Positions 37,269 through 45,250 of a stretch of DNA of 64,000 nt are shown piece after piece (the first letter of the stretch is position 1; each line of letters opens with the position of its first letter). Source of the stretch: Clostridium_AD sp036569345 (lineage in GTDB: Bacteria; Bacillota; Clostridia; Clostridiales; Clostridiaceae); the NCBI RefSeq assembly GCF_036569345.1, contig NZ_DATCQT010000055.1, forward strand, positions 62,001 through 126,000. Reading direction: 5' to 3'. The notes beneath the pieces are model-generated. The model worked only from the letters and a program-made list of their open reading frames with translations. It was not told the origin of the DNA and did no database searches. A program made the position numbers and the translations under genes.

Positions 37269-37433
37269 TTAGTTACTTATCAATCGTTCTCTTCCCTGTT
37301 TCTTTGCTATAAACCACAACCTAATCAATATTACTACACCAAGTGCACCAACGGTTCCCTCTCCTATAAAAACAGCTCTTGCGTCACAAAATGAATAAAG
37401 CCTAGCATTTATGCTAAGCTTTCTACAATTCAT
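37269..37433 (-). CDS. Possible 54-codon reading frame or gene remnant
   Basis: It begins MNCRKLSIN and includes one hydrophobic stretch (GTVGALGVVILIRLWFI) followed by a basic end. No ribosome binding site is evident and a hairpin (TAGCA/TGCTA, 37407-37431) lies at its start, so this may be the tail of a lost membrane protein. The 382-bp gap 37077-37458 holds nothing else I can support. Confidence 0.25.
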   Translation of the reverse strand: MNCRKLSINARLYSFCDARAVFIGEGTVGALGVVILIRLWFIAKKQGRERLISN

Positions 37434-37458
37434 TTTTAGTGGCACCTGCTAGTATAAT

Positions 37459-37644
37459 TCATTCTTTTAAGTCCTCAATATCTACTAACATAAGTTTATC
37501 TGCTTTCAAATCTCTTACTTGTATTACTCCATCTTTATCAGTACTAATACTTTCAAGCCAAACAGGATTATTTTTATATGTAACATTTATAATACCATAA
37601 GACTCCAGTATTTCTCCAAGTCTTTTTTTGTCCAAACTTATCAT
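37459..37644 (-). CDS. sspH: Small acid-soluble spore protein, H type
   Basis: A 61-residue protein. The KKRLGEILESYGIINVTYKN start, PVWLESISTDKDGVIQVRDL centre and short acidic end match H-type SASP, a minor spore core protein made under sigma-G in the forespore. It is monocistronic, with AAGGAGAT upstream. It is direct evidence that the host forms spores. Confidence 0.85.
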   Translation of the reverse strand: MISLDKKRLGEILESYGIINVTYKNNPVWLESISTDKDGVIQVRDLKADKLMLVDIEDLKE

Positions 37645-37745
37645 CTCCTTATAACTATAGCATTAGAAATAATTAATATTTTATACTACAAAAATATATC
37701 ATTTGCATAATGATACATGAATTGAGGCAAAAAACAGGAAAAATA

Positions 37746-37772
37746 ATGGATAGACACTAAATGTCTATCCAT
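37746..37772. terminator. Terminator of the PspA cluster
   Basis: ATGGATAGACA pairs with TGTCTATCCAT across a 5-nt loop, 24 bp after the pspA-like stop. Confidence 0.75.
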
Positions 37773-37795
37773 TATACTCAACCCTATATTATCAA

Positions 37796-38455
37796 TTACT
37801 GTTTAGAATATTTAGCTTTATAAGCTGCTAAATCATCACTTACAGATGTTTTTTCTAGAGCTTCAAATTCATCTTCTAAAGATTCAACTTTAAGTTCTCC
37901 TAACCCCTCTGCTAAACATTCTTTCTCTTCTATCTTACGTTCTAATCTATCTAAATCAATACTATTACCTTTTGTTCTAACATTAGCTGTAATTGCATTA
38001 ACTTGTTGTGCTGCTTCAGCTGTTTTAAGTCTAGCTATTAAACCATCTCTCTTACCTCTTAAATCCTCTAAATCTTCACCTAATTCTATTAAGCTTTTCT
38101 TTAAGCTATCTGCAGTAATTTTGGCTGCTTGATACGATTTTGATAATGATACACTTGTAGCTTCACATTCTTTTTGTTTTGCTATAGCTTTACTAGCTAA
38201 TTCATCATTACCTTTTTCTATAGCCATTTTTATTTTAGATTCCCAATTATTCATGTCTTCTTTAGATGAATTCATTTCTCTTTCAAGTCTTTTTACATTT
38301 CCAAAAACTACAGCTGATTTAGTCCTAGCTTCATTCAAAGATGCATCTTTATCTCTTATTGCTTGGTCTATTAGTGCCGCTGTATCCTCATTTGCATCCA
38401 TAATCTTATTAACCCCAGCTTTTAAACTATTACCTAACCTATCAAATATTCCCAT
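37796..38455 (-). CDS. PspA/IM30 family protein
   Basis: A 219-residue, almost wholly coiled-coil protein starting MGIFDRLGNSLKAGVNKIMD, the N-terminal amphipathic helix typical of PspA, LiaH and YdjF. These ESCRT-III-like proteins bind and stabilise stressed membrane. It is the last of three adjacent minus-strand genes with a Cys-rich protein and a membrane-anchored serine-rich protein. The SPFH/zinc-ribbon gene at 31209 would complete a YdjFGHI-like system at a second locus. Confidence 0.9.
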   Translation of the reverse strand: MGIFDRLGNSLKAGVNKIMDANEDTAALIDQAIRDKDASLNEARTKSAVVFGNVKRLEREMNSSKEDMNNWESKIKMAIEKGNDELASKAIAKQKECEATSVSLSKSYQAAKITADSLKKSLIELGEDLEDLRGKRDGLIARLKTAEAAQQVNAITANVRTKGNSIDLDRLERKIEEKECLAEGLGELKVESLEDEFEALEKTSVSDDLAAYKAKYSKQ

Positions 38456-38490
38456 TGTTTGTATTCCTCCCTTTTATTTTTTATTGTATA

Positions 38491-39123
38491 TTAGCTTTCC
38501 ATGAATAATCCAGCAATTTTCTCAAGTTCTTCTTCGTTTTCTATATTTACATACTCCGTATCTTCTAGTCCATCAGTCATAATAAACATTTGTTTATTAT
38601 CCTCATCATACTTTTCTTGTAGTAATATATATCTTTTATCATATATATTACTTTCTACTATTGCTAATATTTCAAATTCAACATCTCTTTGTTTTTGATC
38701 ATTATATAATTTAAGCGTCTTACTACTTTCTATTATACAGTTATCTTTTTTATCACAATCCTTAACTCTGCATCCTGATAAACAATTACCACAAGAACTG
38801 AATTTACACTCATATGCGCAATCTATACATTCACAATTAGAACAATTTTGGACTTGATTCAATTGATTTCTATACTTATTATAATATTCGTTAACTTCCT
38901 TAGTATCATCTACTGCAAAGTGCATAAGTTTGTTAGATTCTTTAGTAGATTTCTCTATTATATTGATAAATTCTTCTGATATTTTCTCAAATTTTAATCC
39001 TTTAACTTTATTCTTTAATGTTTCATCTCTAAACTCATTGGAATATACTTTTAAAAATAAATCTCCATGAGCTTTTGAGTAGGTATCTCTCATTTTAGTT
39101 AAATACTCTTTTTCATTACCCAT
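38491..39123 (-). CDS. Cysteine-cluster protein in the PspA operon
   Basis: A 210-residue protein, not recognised. A central block (about 93-130) has more than ten cysteines, including CSNCECIDCAYECKF and CGNCLSGCRVKDCDKKDNC, likely metal-binding. It is flanked by charged, helical N- and C-terminal parts. It lies 35 bp before the PspA homologue and 27 bp after the serine-rich membrane protein, so it is probably part of the same envelope-stress unit. Confidence 0.65.
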   Translation of the reverse strand: MGNEKEYLTKMRDTYSKAHGDLFLKVYSNEFRDETLKNKVKGLKFEKISEEFINIIEKSTKESNKLMHFAVDDTKEVNEYYNKYRNQLNQVQNCSNCECIDCAYECKFSSCGNCLSGCRVKDCDKKDNCIIESSKTLKLYNDQKQRDVEFEILAIVESNIYDKRYILLQEKYDEDNKQMFIMTDGLEDTEYVNIENEEELEKIAGLFMES

Positions 39124-39150
39124 TAAAATTTTGACCCTCCTGTCCTTATA

Positions 39151-39528
39151 TTAGCGTCTTCTTTTACGAGATTTGTACACAAAGTATATTATCAATATTA
39201 TTACTACTAAACCTGCAAACCCTAATATTCCGCCTGAGGACGAATTTCCGAAAAACATCATTGGCATAAAACTTCTATTATTACCAAATAAACCTGTTGA
39301 TGATCCACTACTATTTTTATTTACACCACTTGTACTATTAGTTGATGTTGAAGGTTTCGTATAGTTACTACTTGATTTAAAACCACTACTACTGCTACTG
39401 CTTGAACTCTTATAACTGCTACTCGATTTAAATCCACCAGATCTTCCTTTAGCATATACGTCAAAATTTATTGTTATTAATAATGATACCATCAATAATA
39501 TAGATAATATCTTTGATAACTTCTTCAA
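39151..39528 (-). CDS. Exported serine-rich protein with C-terminal membrane anchor
   Basis: About 125 residues: a signal peptide (KKLSKILSILLMVSLLITIN, cleaved near YAK), a Ser/Lys-rich low-complexity part (about 30-85), and a C-terminal membrane helix with basic tail (GFAGLVVIILIIYFVYKSRK). There is no LPXTG, so it is membrane-anchored, not sortase-linked. TTG at 39528 gives a standard signal peptide start after GGGGGATGA; the ATG at 39546 overlaps that ribosome binding site. It is first gene of the PspA cluster. Confidence 0.65.
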   Translation of the reverse strand: MKKLSKILSILLMVSLLITINFDVYAKGRSGGFKSSSSYKSSSSSSSSGFKSSSNYTKPSTSTNSTSGVNKNSSGSSTGLFGNNRSFMPMMFFGNSSSGGILGFAGLVVIILIIYFVYKSRKRRR

Positions 39529-39711
39529 TTTTATCTCATCCCCCATTTTTCAAAAATTCTGTATTAGTAATATATTCATATTACAATATATTCATATAAT
39601 AATAAAATGATTTCTAAAACCATAATTGCCCAATTAATATAATTATATAATAACATAAGTGGATAATTATTTATAGTATTGACTCAATCTATGAAGATAC
39701 AAATATTTAAA

Positions 39712-40008
39712 TTAATTAATAATGTCTTCAATATAACGTTCATCCATATACCCAATCTTATATGATTTACCTACAATATCTCCAGATATAGTTACTTTAT
39801 ATTTGGCAATAGCTTTTCTTTTTTGAAAAATGTTTTGTTTCTTCTCCATTGACTGAACACATTCCCTTTGAATTATAACCGTTACCCTTGAAAGATTTCT
39901 GCATCTCATCACAACTAGATCATCTCCGTTGTTGCGATAAATCCATCTATTGCCCACATTTTTTGTGAAAATGGTGAAATTCTCTTCATAATAGTCCCCC
40001 CGGATCAA
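39712..40008 (-). CDS. Hypothetical protein, start uncertain
   Basis: The open frame gives up to 98 residues, ending KSYKIGYMDERYIEDIIN; not recognised. The only upstream start is a TTG without a ribosome binding site. A strong GGGGGG instead precedes an ATG in another frame (MKRISPFSQKMWAIDGF), which stops after 24 codons. Either translation begins at an internal Met (MRCRNLSRV, about residue 34) or the gene is frameshifted near its start. Confidence 0.35.
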   Translation of the reverse strand: MIRGDYYEENFTIFTKNVGNRWIYRNNGDDLVVMRCRNLSRVTVIIQRECVQSMEKKQNIFQKRKAIAKYKVTISGDIVGKSYKIGYMDERYIEDIIN

Positions 40009-40209
40009 AATAATACAATTAATTTATGTTTTTCTTAATTATATATATATATTACAGTATAAATTTTAATAAGAATCAAAATTCCATTAATCATTTTAAA
40101 TGTTTACAATTACTACATATTTTCTTCATGATATCTACACAATTTTATGTTATCATTTTAATATAAAGTGATTAATCATTAAAGCGAAGTCCCCCTTTAC
40201 TTTAATAAT

Positions 40210-40240
40210 AAGAGCTGTGAAGTTAAACTTCACAGCTCTT
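40210..40240. terminator. Terminator of the DsbA-like gene
   Basis: AAGAGCTGTGAAGTT pairs with AACTTCACAGCTCTT, followed by T's on the plus side. Confidence 0.8.
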
Positions 40241-40256
40241 TCTTTTATTTTGATTT

Positions 40257-40910
40257 CTATTTATCAAGATATTCATTAGAAAGTTTAGAAGAAGAAAAGA
40301 TTCTATCTAAATCATCAAAACTACTAAAACCTTGTGACTTTATGGTTACTTCGCTACCTCCTACTGATATAATAGTAGGGAAGGATGTAGCGCCCATAGA
40401 GCTTGCCATATCAAAACACTTAAAAGTCTCTTGTCTTAAGTCATCAGAATTAAACTCTTTAACAAACTCATCTCTAGAAATATTAAAACTTTCAGCTATT
40501 TCGGTGTATACATCTATTTTATTCATATCTTTTCCATATACGAAAAAAGCTTCTTGAATTTTCTTAAGAAAACTAAAAGCCACTTCCTTTTTTATCTTTT
40601 GAATTATAACCACTGCTTTTGCGCCGGGAAAACTATCTAGAACAATAGAAGTTCCTTCTAATACATTTTTATTATAGTCTTGTCCAAAACTCTTACCGGT
40701 TAATTTCTCTATTTCAACATTGTGCACTTTCACGAAATCCCGTAAGCTGGGGCTCATTTTTTTAACATTATCACCAGTCCACATTCCTCCTGGCAAAAGA
40801 TTGAAATCATAAATATTTTTATACTTTTCTTGTATCTTTGTTATCACATCGCTAGAACCATAACACCATCCACACATAGTATCCATAACGTAATATATTT
40901 TAGTTTTCAT
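40257..40910 (-). CDS. DsbA/FrnE-like thioredoxin-fold protein
   Basis: A 217-residue cytoplasmic protein. The N-terminal YYVMDTMCGWCYG carries the CxxC redox pair, and the cis-proline loop is ATSFPTIISVGG at about 175. A helical insertion lies between, as in DsbA and FrnE-type oxidoreductases. There is no signal peptide. FrnE-like proteins act in disulfide exchange under oxidative stress; the substrate is unknown. It is monocistronic. Confidence 0.85.
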   Translation of the reverse strand: MKTKIYYVMDTMCGWCYGSSDVITKIQEKYKNIYDFNLLPGGMWTGDNVKKMSPSLRDFVKVHNVEIEKLTGKSFGQDYNKNVLEGTSIVLDSFPGAKAVVIIQKIKKEVAFSFLKKIQEAFFVYGKDMNKIDVYTEIAESFNISRDEFVKEFNSDDLRQETFKCFDMASSMGATSFPTIISVGGSEVTIKSQGFSSFDDLDRIFSSSKLSNEYLDK

Positions 40911-41090
40911 CGAACATTACCTCCTATTTAGATTAATATCCTTTAAGCAATCACCCCTGCTTATTTTATGTTTAACAAATATAACTCTATTCAATAAATT
41001 TATACTTCCCCATTAACCTTTGTATTAGCAATATAAATTGAAGTGTTTTCTGATTTTTATAAACATTTCAGAATATTTTTAAAAATTCTA

Positions 41091-41144
41091 CAGTAATTTA
41101 ATATAAGGCAGTAATTTAATATAAGGCACTAATTTAATATAATG
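41091..41144 (+). repeat. Three tandem 18-bp repeats overlapping a promoter
   Basis: CAGTAATTTAATATAAGG occurs twice in tandem, then CACTAATTTAATATAATG. The third copy supplies TATAAT (41138-41143), a good -10 about 33 bp before the NlpC/P60 ATG. It may be an array of regulator sites or a replication-slippage expansion. Confidence 0.7.
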
Positions 41145-41175
41145 TTATATTAAACATTAAAAAAGGGGAGGAAAT

Positions 41176-41751
41176 ATGAGAAAGTCCTTTAATAAAAGAA
41201 AACCATTAAATCTTTTACTGATAACCTTTATTCTTATAATAATATCACTAGTATATATGATTTATACTATTTTCTCAAATTTTAAAACTCCATTAAATAA
41301 TGCTAAATATATATCAAATGGACAACAATACAATGTTTTAATAAATGGAAATGATGTTGTATCCTATGCAAATACATTTCTAGGAATGAATTACTTATGG
41401 AATGGCACAACACCCGTTATATCAGATGTTTCAGGCAAATATGTAAGTGGAGGTTTCGATTGTTCGGGATTTGTACAATATATCTATAAAAAATTCGGAA
41501 TAAATTTGCCTAGAACAAGTATGAATCAGATAAATATAGGTACTTCTATTAACATAGATAAACTTAAAAATGGAGATTTAGTCTTTTTTAAAACTAACCC
41601 ATCACTGCCCTCTGAAGTATCTCATGTTGGCATATATATTGGAAATAATAAATTTATACACTCTCCTAAATCTGGTGATGTTATAAAAATTTCTGAATTG
41701 ATTGGATATTACAAAGAAAAATTTGTTATAGGTAAAAGGATAATAAAGTAA
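41176..41751 (+). CDS. Membrane-anchored NlpC/P60 peptidoglycan hydrolase
   Basis: A 191-residue protein. An N-terminal membrane anchor (about 12-35) is followed by a spacer and an NlpC/P60 domain (about 60-190). The catalytic cysteine is in GGFDCSGFVQYIY, the histidine in VSHVGIYIGNN and the third polar residue in FIHSPKSGD. It cleaves D-gamma-glutamyl-diamino acid or similar peptide bonds in the wall. The domain closely matches the C-terminal half of the SH3-NlpC protein at 60948, as though the SH3 part had been replaced by an anchor. GGGGAGG precedes the start. Confidence 0.9.
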   Translation: MRKSFNKRKPLNLLLITFILIIISLVYMIYTIFSNFKTPLNNAKYISNGQQYNVLINGNDVVSYANTFLGMNYLWNGTTPVISDVSGKYVSGGFDCSGFVQYIYKKFGINLPRTSMNQINIGTSINIDKLKNGDLVFFKTNPSLPSEVSHVGIYIGNNKFIHSPKSGDVIKISELIGYYKEKFVIGKRIIK

Positions 41752-41838
41752 GAATCATGTTATTTTTTCTGTTCTAAGGCATTTTCAATAGCCTATAAAA
41801 TAACCTTGCTGCTAAGGTATATATTAACTAAACGCCAT

Positions 41839-41869
41839 AAAAATCTAATCATAAAATACTTAGATTTTT
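41839..41869. terminator. Hairpin overlapping the end of a truncated gene
   Basis: AAAAATCTAA pairs with TTAGATTTTT. The stop codon of the gene on the minus strand (41860-41862) lies within the right arm. Confidence 0.65.
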
Positions 41870-42063
41870 CGCTTGGTTACAAAATCTACATCTGGCAAAT
41901 CTTTTATTATACTTATTATAGTCATCCTCGTCCAGGCTATATGTTGTTCCCAGAGCTTACGCATGGTGTTTCTTAAATCTACCTCGACTTTACTAATTTT
42001 CGTTGCAGCAAGACGGTACCTTTGAGTTAACAAATAAGATGTATCATATGGGCATATATACAT
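41860..42063 (-). pseudogene. C-terminally truncated LWEQH-type small protein
   Basis: It encodes 67 residues from MYICPYDTSYLL. The segment LWEQHIAWTRMTIISIIKDL then PDVDFVTKR matches the N-terminal half of a widespread, roughly 140-150-residue clostridial and bacillar family of unknown role (sometimes mislabelled acetylglutamate kinase). The expected continuation after VTKR is missing and translation ends inside a terminator hairpin. It may be a truncated but still expressed form. Confidence 0.55.
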
Positions 42064-42151
42064 TGTTATCACCACTTTCTAATTTTTATATTATAGTATG
42101 TTTGTATAATCAAGAAGTACACACTATTAATGCCACGCATAGCAATTTTCA

Positions 42152-42198
42152 TTGACAGAATATTTTTTCTTGATATAATAAAAGTGAGTAGTCACTCA
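42152..42198 (+). promoter_or_regulatory. Promoter and probable TetR operator
   Basis: TTGACA (42152-42157), 16 bp, TATAAT (42174-42179). The inverted repeat TGAGT-AGTC-ACTCA (42185-42198) covers the transcription start. This position suits repression by the TetR-type protein encoded next. Confidence 0.75.
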
Positions 42199-42235
42199 TT
42201 TTATATAGAATGATAACCTGTAAGGAGTTGATATA

Positions 42236-42913
42236 GTGGCAGATGAAAAAGATTCGTATAGTTACTTATTTGATGAAAACATATCTGAAGAAGAAATATC
42301 AAAAAGGCAATGGGATATTTTAGATGCTGCAACAAAGATTTTTGCTGAAAAAGGGTATGAGGGTGGTAGAACTAGTGATATAGCGAAAGAGGCCAATATA
42401 GCTGAAGGAACAATATTCAGGTATTTTAAAACTAAAAAAGATTTGTTAGTTGGGCTATTAATGCCTCTGATTGTAAAGTTTTTTAGGCCACTTATGTTTA
42501 AATCAATGGAAAAAATTATGGATAATGAAAAAAATGATTCTATAAATGTAGTATTAAAAAATATAATGATGGATAGAGTAACTTTGATTAAGAAAAATGC
42601 ACCTTTAGTAAAAACTGTTATGGTTGAGTCAATTTACCATCCAGAGTTACTAGAGCCATTACAAAAGGAAATTGCACCTAAAGTCATTCCTATAGTAGAT
42701 AAGTTTTTTAAGGAAAATATAGAAAACGGAAATTTAAGGGATATTGATCCCAGGCTTATGACAAGGAGCTTAATTAGTTTAGTTGCAGGATTTTCTATTC
42801 TAAGCAATGCATTACCTGAGGTATTTACAAATGATGGAGATGAAACTGAAATAGACAAAATAGTTGATATTCTAATAAATGGAATAGGATCAAAAGGAGC
42901 GTGTAATAAATGA
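42236..42913 (+). CDS. TetR/AcrR-family repressor of an ABC exporter
   Basis: A 225-residue protein with a GTG start after AAGGAG. The N-terminal DNA-binding domain is ILDAATKIFAEKGYEGGRTS through NIAEGTIFRYFKTKKDL; the rest is the all-helical ligand domain. Its stop overlaps the ABC ATPase start (ATGA), so regulator and exporter are one operon. An inverted repeat at the promoter suggests autoregulation. Confidence 0.9.
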   Translation: MADEKDSYSYLFDENISEEEISKRQWDILDAATKIFAEKGYEGGRTSDIAKEANIAEGTIFRYFKTKKDLLVGLLMPLIVKFFRPLMFKSMEKIMDNEKNDSINVVLKNIMMDRVTLIKKNAPLVKTVMVESIYHPELLEPLQKEIAPKVIPIVDKFFKENIENGNLRDIDPRLMTRSLISLVAGFSILSNALPEVFTNDGDETEIDKIVDILINGIGSKGACNK

Positions 42914-43650
42914 GTGTTGAAAATGTCATAAAAATAGATAATTTCAAAAAGCAGTTTGGAAAATTTGTAGTCCTCAAAAATATCAATCTTTCAGTAAAAA
43001 AAGGTGAGATACTTGGCCTCCTTGGACCCTCTGGTTCAGGTAAAACCACTTTAATAAAGGCTATTGTAGGAATGAGTGAACCTACAGAAGGCACAGTGTC
43101 TGTGCTTGGAACTAAAATGCCTTCGCTTGTTGCTGTTTCAAAAATCGGATATATGGCTCAAAGTGATGCTCTTTATGAAGACTTGAATGCATATGACAAC
43201 ATATTATTCTTTGCATCGTTATATGGTATGAAGGGAAAAGTCGCTAAAAAAAGAGCTGATGAGGTTTTAGAATTAGTTCTTCTAAAAGAAGAAGGCAAAA
43301 AACTTATTAAAGATTTTTCTGGTGGAATGAAAAGAAGATTGTCCCTTGCCATAGCCTTGGTCCATAAACCTGAAATACTTATTCTTGATGAACCTACTGT
43401 AGGTATTGATCCAGTTCTTAGAATTGAATTTTGGAAGGAATTTGAACGTGTAAGAAAAGAGGGCGTTACAATAATAATAACTACTCACGTTATGGATGAA
43501 GCTGATCATTGTGATAGGCTTGCACTAATTAGAAATGGAGGAATAATTGCCATAGGAACTCCACAGGAATTAAAGGAAAGGTCTGGAGAAAGTACTGTTG
43601 AAGGCGCATTTCTCTATTATGGTAAAGAAGGAGAGGTGAAAAGCATATGA
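42910..43650 (+). CDS. ABC exporter ATP-binding protein
   Basis: A 246-residue nucleotide-binding subunit with Walker A GPSGSGKTT, Q-loop region YMAQSDALYEDL, signature FSGGMKRRLSLA, Walker B ILILDEPTVGIDP and the switch histidine in IITTHVMDEADH. It pairs with the overlapping ABC-2 permease as a heteromeric drug or lipid exporter. The substrate is unknown; TetR control suggests toxic compounds. Confidence 0.93.
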   Translation: MSVENVIKIDNFKKQFGKFVVLKNINLSVKKGEILGLLGPSGSGKTTLIKAIVGMSEPTEGTVSVLGTKMPSLVAVSKIGYMAQSDALYEDLNAYDNILFFASLYGMKGKVAKKRADEVLELVLLKEEGKKLIKDFSGGMKRRLSLAIALVHKPEILILDEPTVGIDPVLRIEFWKEFERVRKEGVTIIITTHVMDEADHCDRLALIRNGGIIAIGTPQELKERSGESTVEGAFLYYGKEGEVKSI

Positions 43651-44660
43651 GAGTATTATCAATTGCTAAAAGATTAATAAAGCAGCTTAGAGGAGATAAA
43701 CGATCAATCGCTCTAATGTTTGTTGCTCCAGTTTTTGTAATGTACCTTTTAAGTGCTATTTTAACCTCAGCAACTACAACTCCAAATATTGATGTTATTT
43801 CAGCACCAAATGCCTATGTAAACAAGTTACAAAGCCTGGCTAACGTTACTAAAGTTGATAGTGAAGAGATTGCTTTGAACAATTTAAAAGATAAAAGTAT
43901 AGATGCTTATATCATCTTTAATGGAAATAAACCAAAAATCACATTAGAAGGTGCTGACCCGTCTATCACAAGCCTTGTTATGAACACACTTAATAAGCTT
44001 TCAAATAGCAGTGTTATGTTAAAGCCAGAAATTTTTTTTTTACATGGATCTAAGGATATGGGAGCGTTCGATTCCATGGCTCCAATTCTTATGGGCTTCT
44101 TCATCTTCTTTTTCGTATTTTTAATCGCTGGAGTTGCATTTTTGAGAGAGAGAATAAGCGGAACACTAGATAGAATACTTGCAACACCTTTAAAAAGATG
44201 GGAGATTGTTTTAGGATATTTTTTAGGTTTTGGTTTATTTGTATGTATCCAAACTATAATACTTCAGGTCTTTAGTATTTATGGACTTAAGGTACCTATG
44301 GAAGGAAGCTTTTGGGCGGTACTTGTAATAAATTTGGCCCTTGCATCAGGATCCTTAGCCCTCGGAACTCTCTTATCTGCCTTTGCACGTAATGAATTTC
44401 AATTATTTCAGTTTATACCTATTATAATAGTTCCTCAAATTATGTTCAGTGGTATTTTTGATTTGAGAAATGCGCCTGCTTGGGCAAAGATATTATCAAA
44501 GATATTTCCTATGACTTATGGAGCAGAAGCACTAAGAGATGTAATGCTAAGAGGAAAGAGTTTAATAGATGTTAAAAATGATTTACTGATGCTCGTAGGA
44601 TACGCATTATTATTTCTTATATTAAATACCCTGGCTCTTAAAAAATACAGAAAGGCATAA
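43647..44660 (+). CDS. ABC-2 type permease
   Basis: A 337-residue membrane subunit. One N-terminal helix (VAPVFVMYLLSAILTSA) is followed by an extracellular domain (about 45-145) and five C-terminal helices, including GFFIFFFVFLIAGVAFLRER and the ABC-2 signature area RISGTLDRILATPLKRWEI. Its start overlaps the ATPase stop by 4 bp. Confidence 0.92.
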   Translation: MRVLSIAKRLIKQLRGDKRSIALMFVAPVFVMYLLSAILTSATTTPNIDVISAPNAYVNKLQSLANVTKVDSEEIALNNLKDKSIDAYIIFNGNKPKITLEGADPSITSLVMNTLNKLSNSSVMLKPEIFFLHGSKDMGAFDSMAPILMGFFIFFFVFLIAGVAFLRERISGTLDRILATPLKRWEIVLGYFLGFGLFVCIQTIILQVFSIYGLKVPMEGSFWAVLVINLALASGSLALGTLLSAFARNEFQLFQFIPIIIVPQIMFSGIFDLRNAPAWAKILSKIFPMTYGAEALRDVMLRGKSLIDVKNDLLMLVGYALLFLILNTLALKKYRKA

Positions 44661-44689
44661 AAATAAAATAATTTACTCTATCTTGAAAT

Positions 44690-44732
44690 GTGCAAGATTT
44701 GTGTTTAGACAAATCTTTGCACTATTTTTTTT
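44690..44732 (+). terminator. Terminator of the TetR-ABC operon
   Basis: GTGCAAGATTTGT pairs with ACAAATCTTTGCAC (one bulge), followed by CTATTTTTTTT. Confidence 0.85.
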
Positions 44733-44765
44733 ATAATTTATAATAATCATTAAAACTGAGTCACT

Positions 44766-44813
44766 AACATTCACAACTGTATCCTTGACGTGAATGTTAT
44801 AGTGGTGTAGAAT
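44766..44813 (+). promoter_or_regulatory. Promoter and inverted repeat of the MerR operon
   Basis: AACATTCAC and GTGAATGTT form a perfect 9-bp inverted repeat with 15-bp spacing. It overlaps the -35 TTGACG (44785-44790); the -10 TAGAAT (44808-44813) follows a 17-bp spacer. Confidence 0.6.
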
Positions 44814-44832
44814 ACTTCATTGGGGGTGAATC

Positions 44833-45246
44833 ATGGATACAAAATATTATAAAATCGAAGAAGTTGCTATTAAAACTGGACTTACAAAAAGAACTTTAAG
44901 ATATTATGAAGAATTGGAACTTATAATCCCTAAAAGAACTGAAGCTTCTTATAGATTATACAGCGAAGAAGATATTGAAAAAATTAATAGAATAAAGGAT
45001 TTACGAGAATGTCTAGGATTCTGCTTAAATGATGTTAAAGCAATTCTAGACTTAGAAAAAGACTTTAAACGAATTTTTAAAGAAGACTTAAAAGATGATA
45101 TTATGGTAGATAATTCGATAAACCTTATTAAAAAACAAATAGCTTCAATCGAAGAAAAAGAACTTTCCCTTAGGAGATCTAGAGAAAAGTTTAAAATAGC
45201 TCTAACGAAGCTAGAAGAATTTCGTCGAACAAAACAGGAGGAATAA
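44833..45246 (+). CDS. MerR-family transcriptional regulator
   Basis: A 137-residue protein. The N-terminal winged helix-turn-helix is YYKIEEVAIKTGLTKRTLRY then YEELELIIPKRTEASYRLYS; a dimerisation coiled coil follows. The C-terminal tail is short and lacks metal-binding cysteines, so it senses a small molecule by an unclear route. It lies 4 bp before a broken MFS exporter, which it probably controlled. Confidence 0.9.
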   Translation: MDTKYYKIEEVAIKTGLTKRTLRYYEELELIIPKRTEASYRLYSEEDIEKINRIKDLRECLGFCLNDVKAILDLEKDFKRIFKEDLKDDIMVDNSINLIKKQIASIEEKELSLRRSREKFKIALTKLEEFRRTKQEE

Positions 45247-45250
45247 ACTA

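Noticed and set aside
39151..39528. Sortase-anchored LPXTG protein
   Set aside because: The C-terminal helix and basic tail are present but there is no LPXTG-like motif.
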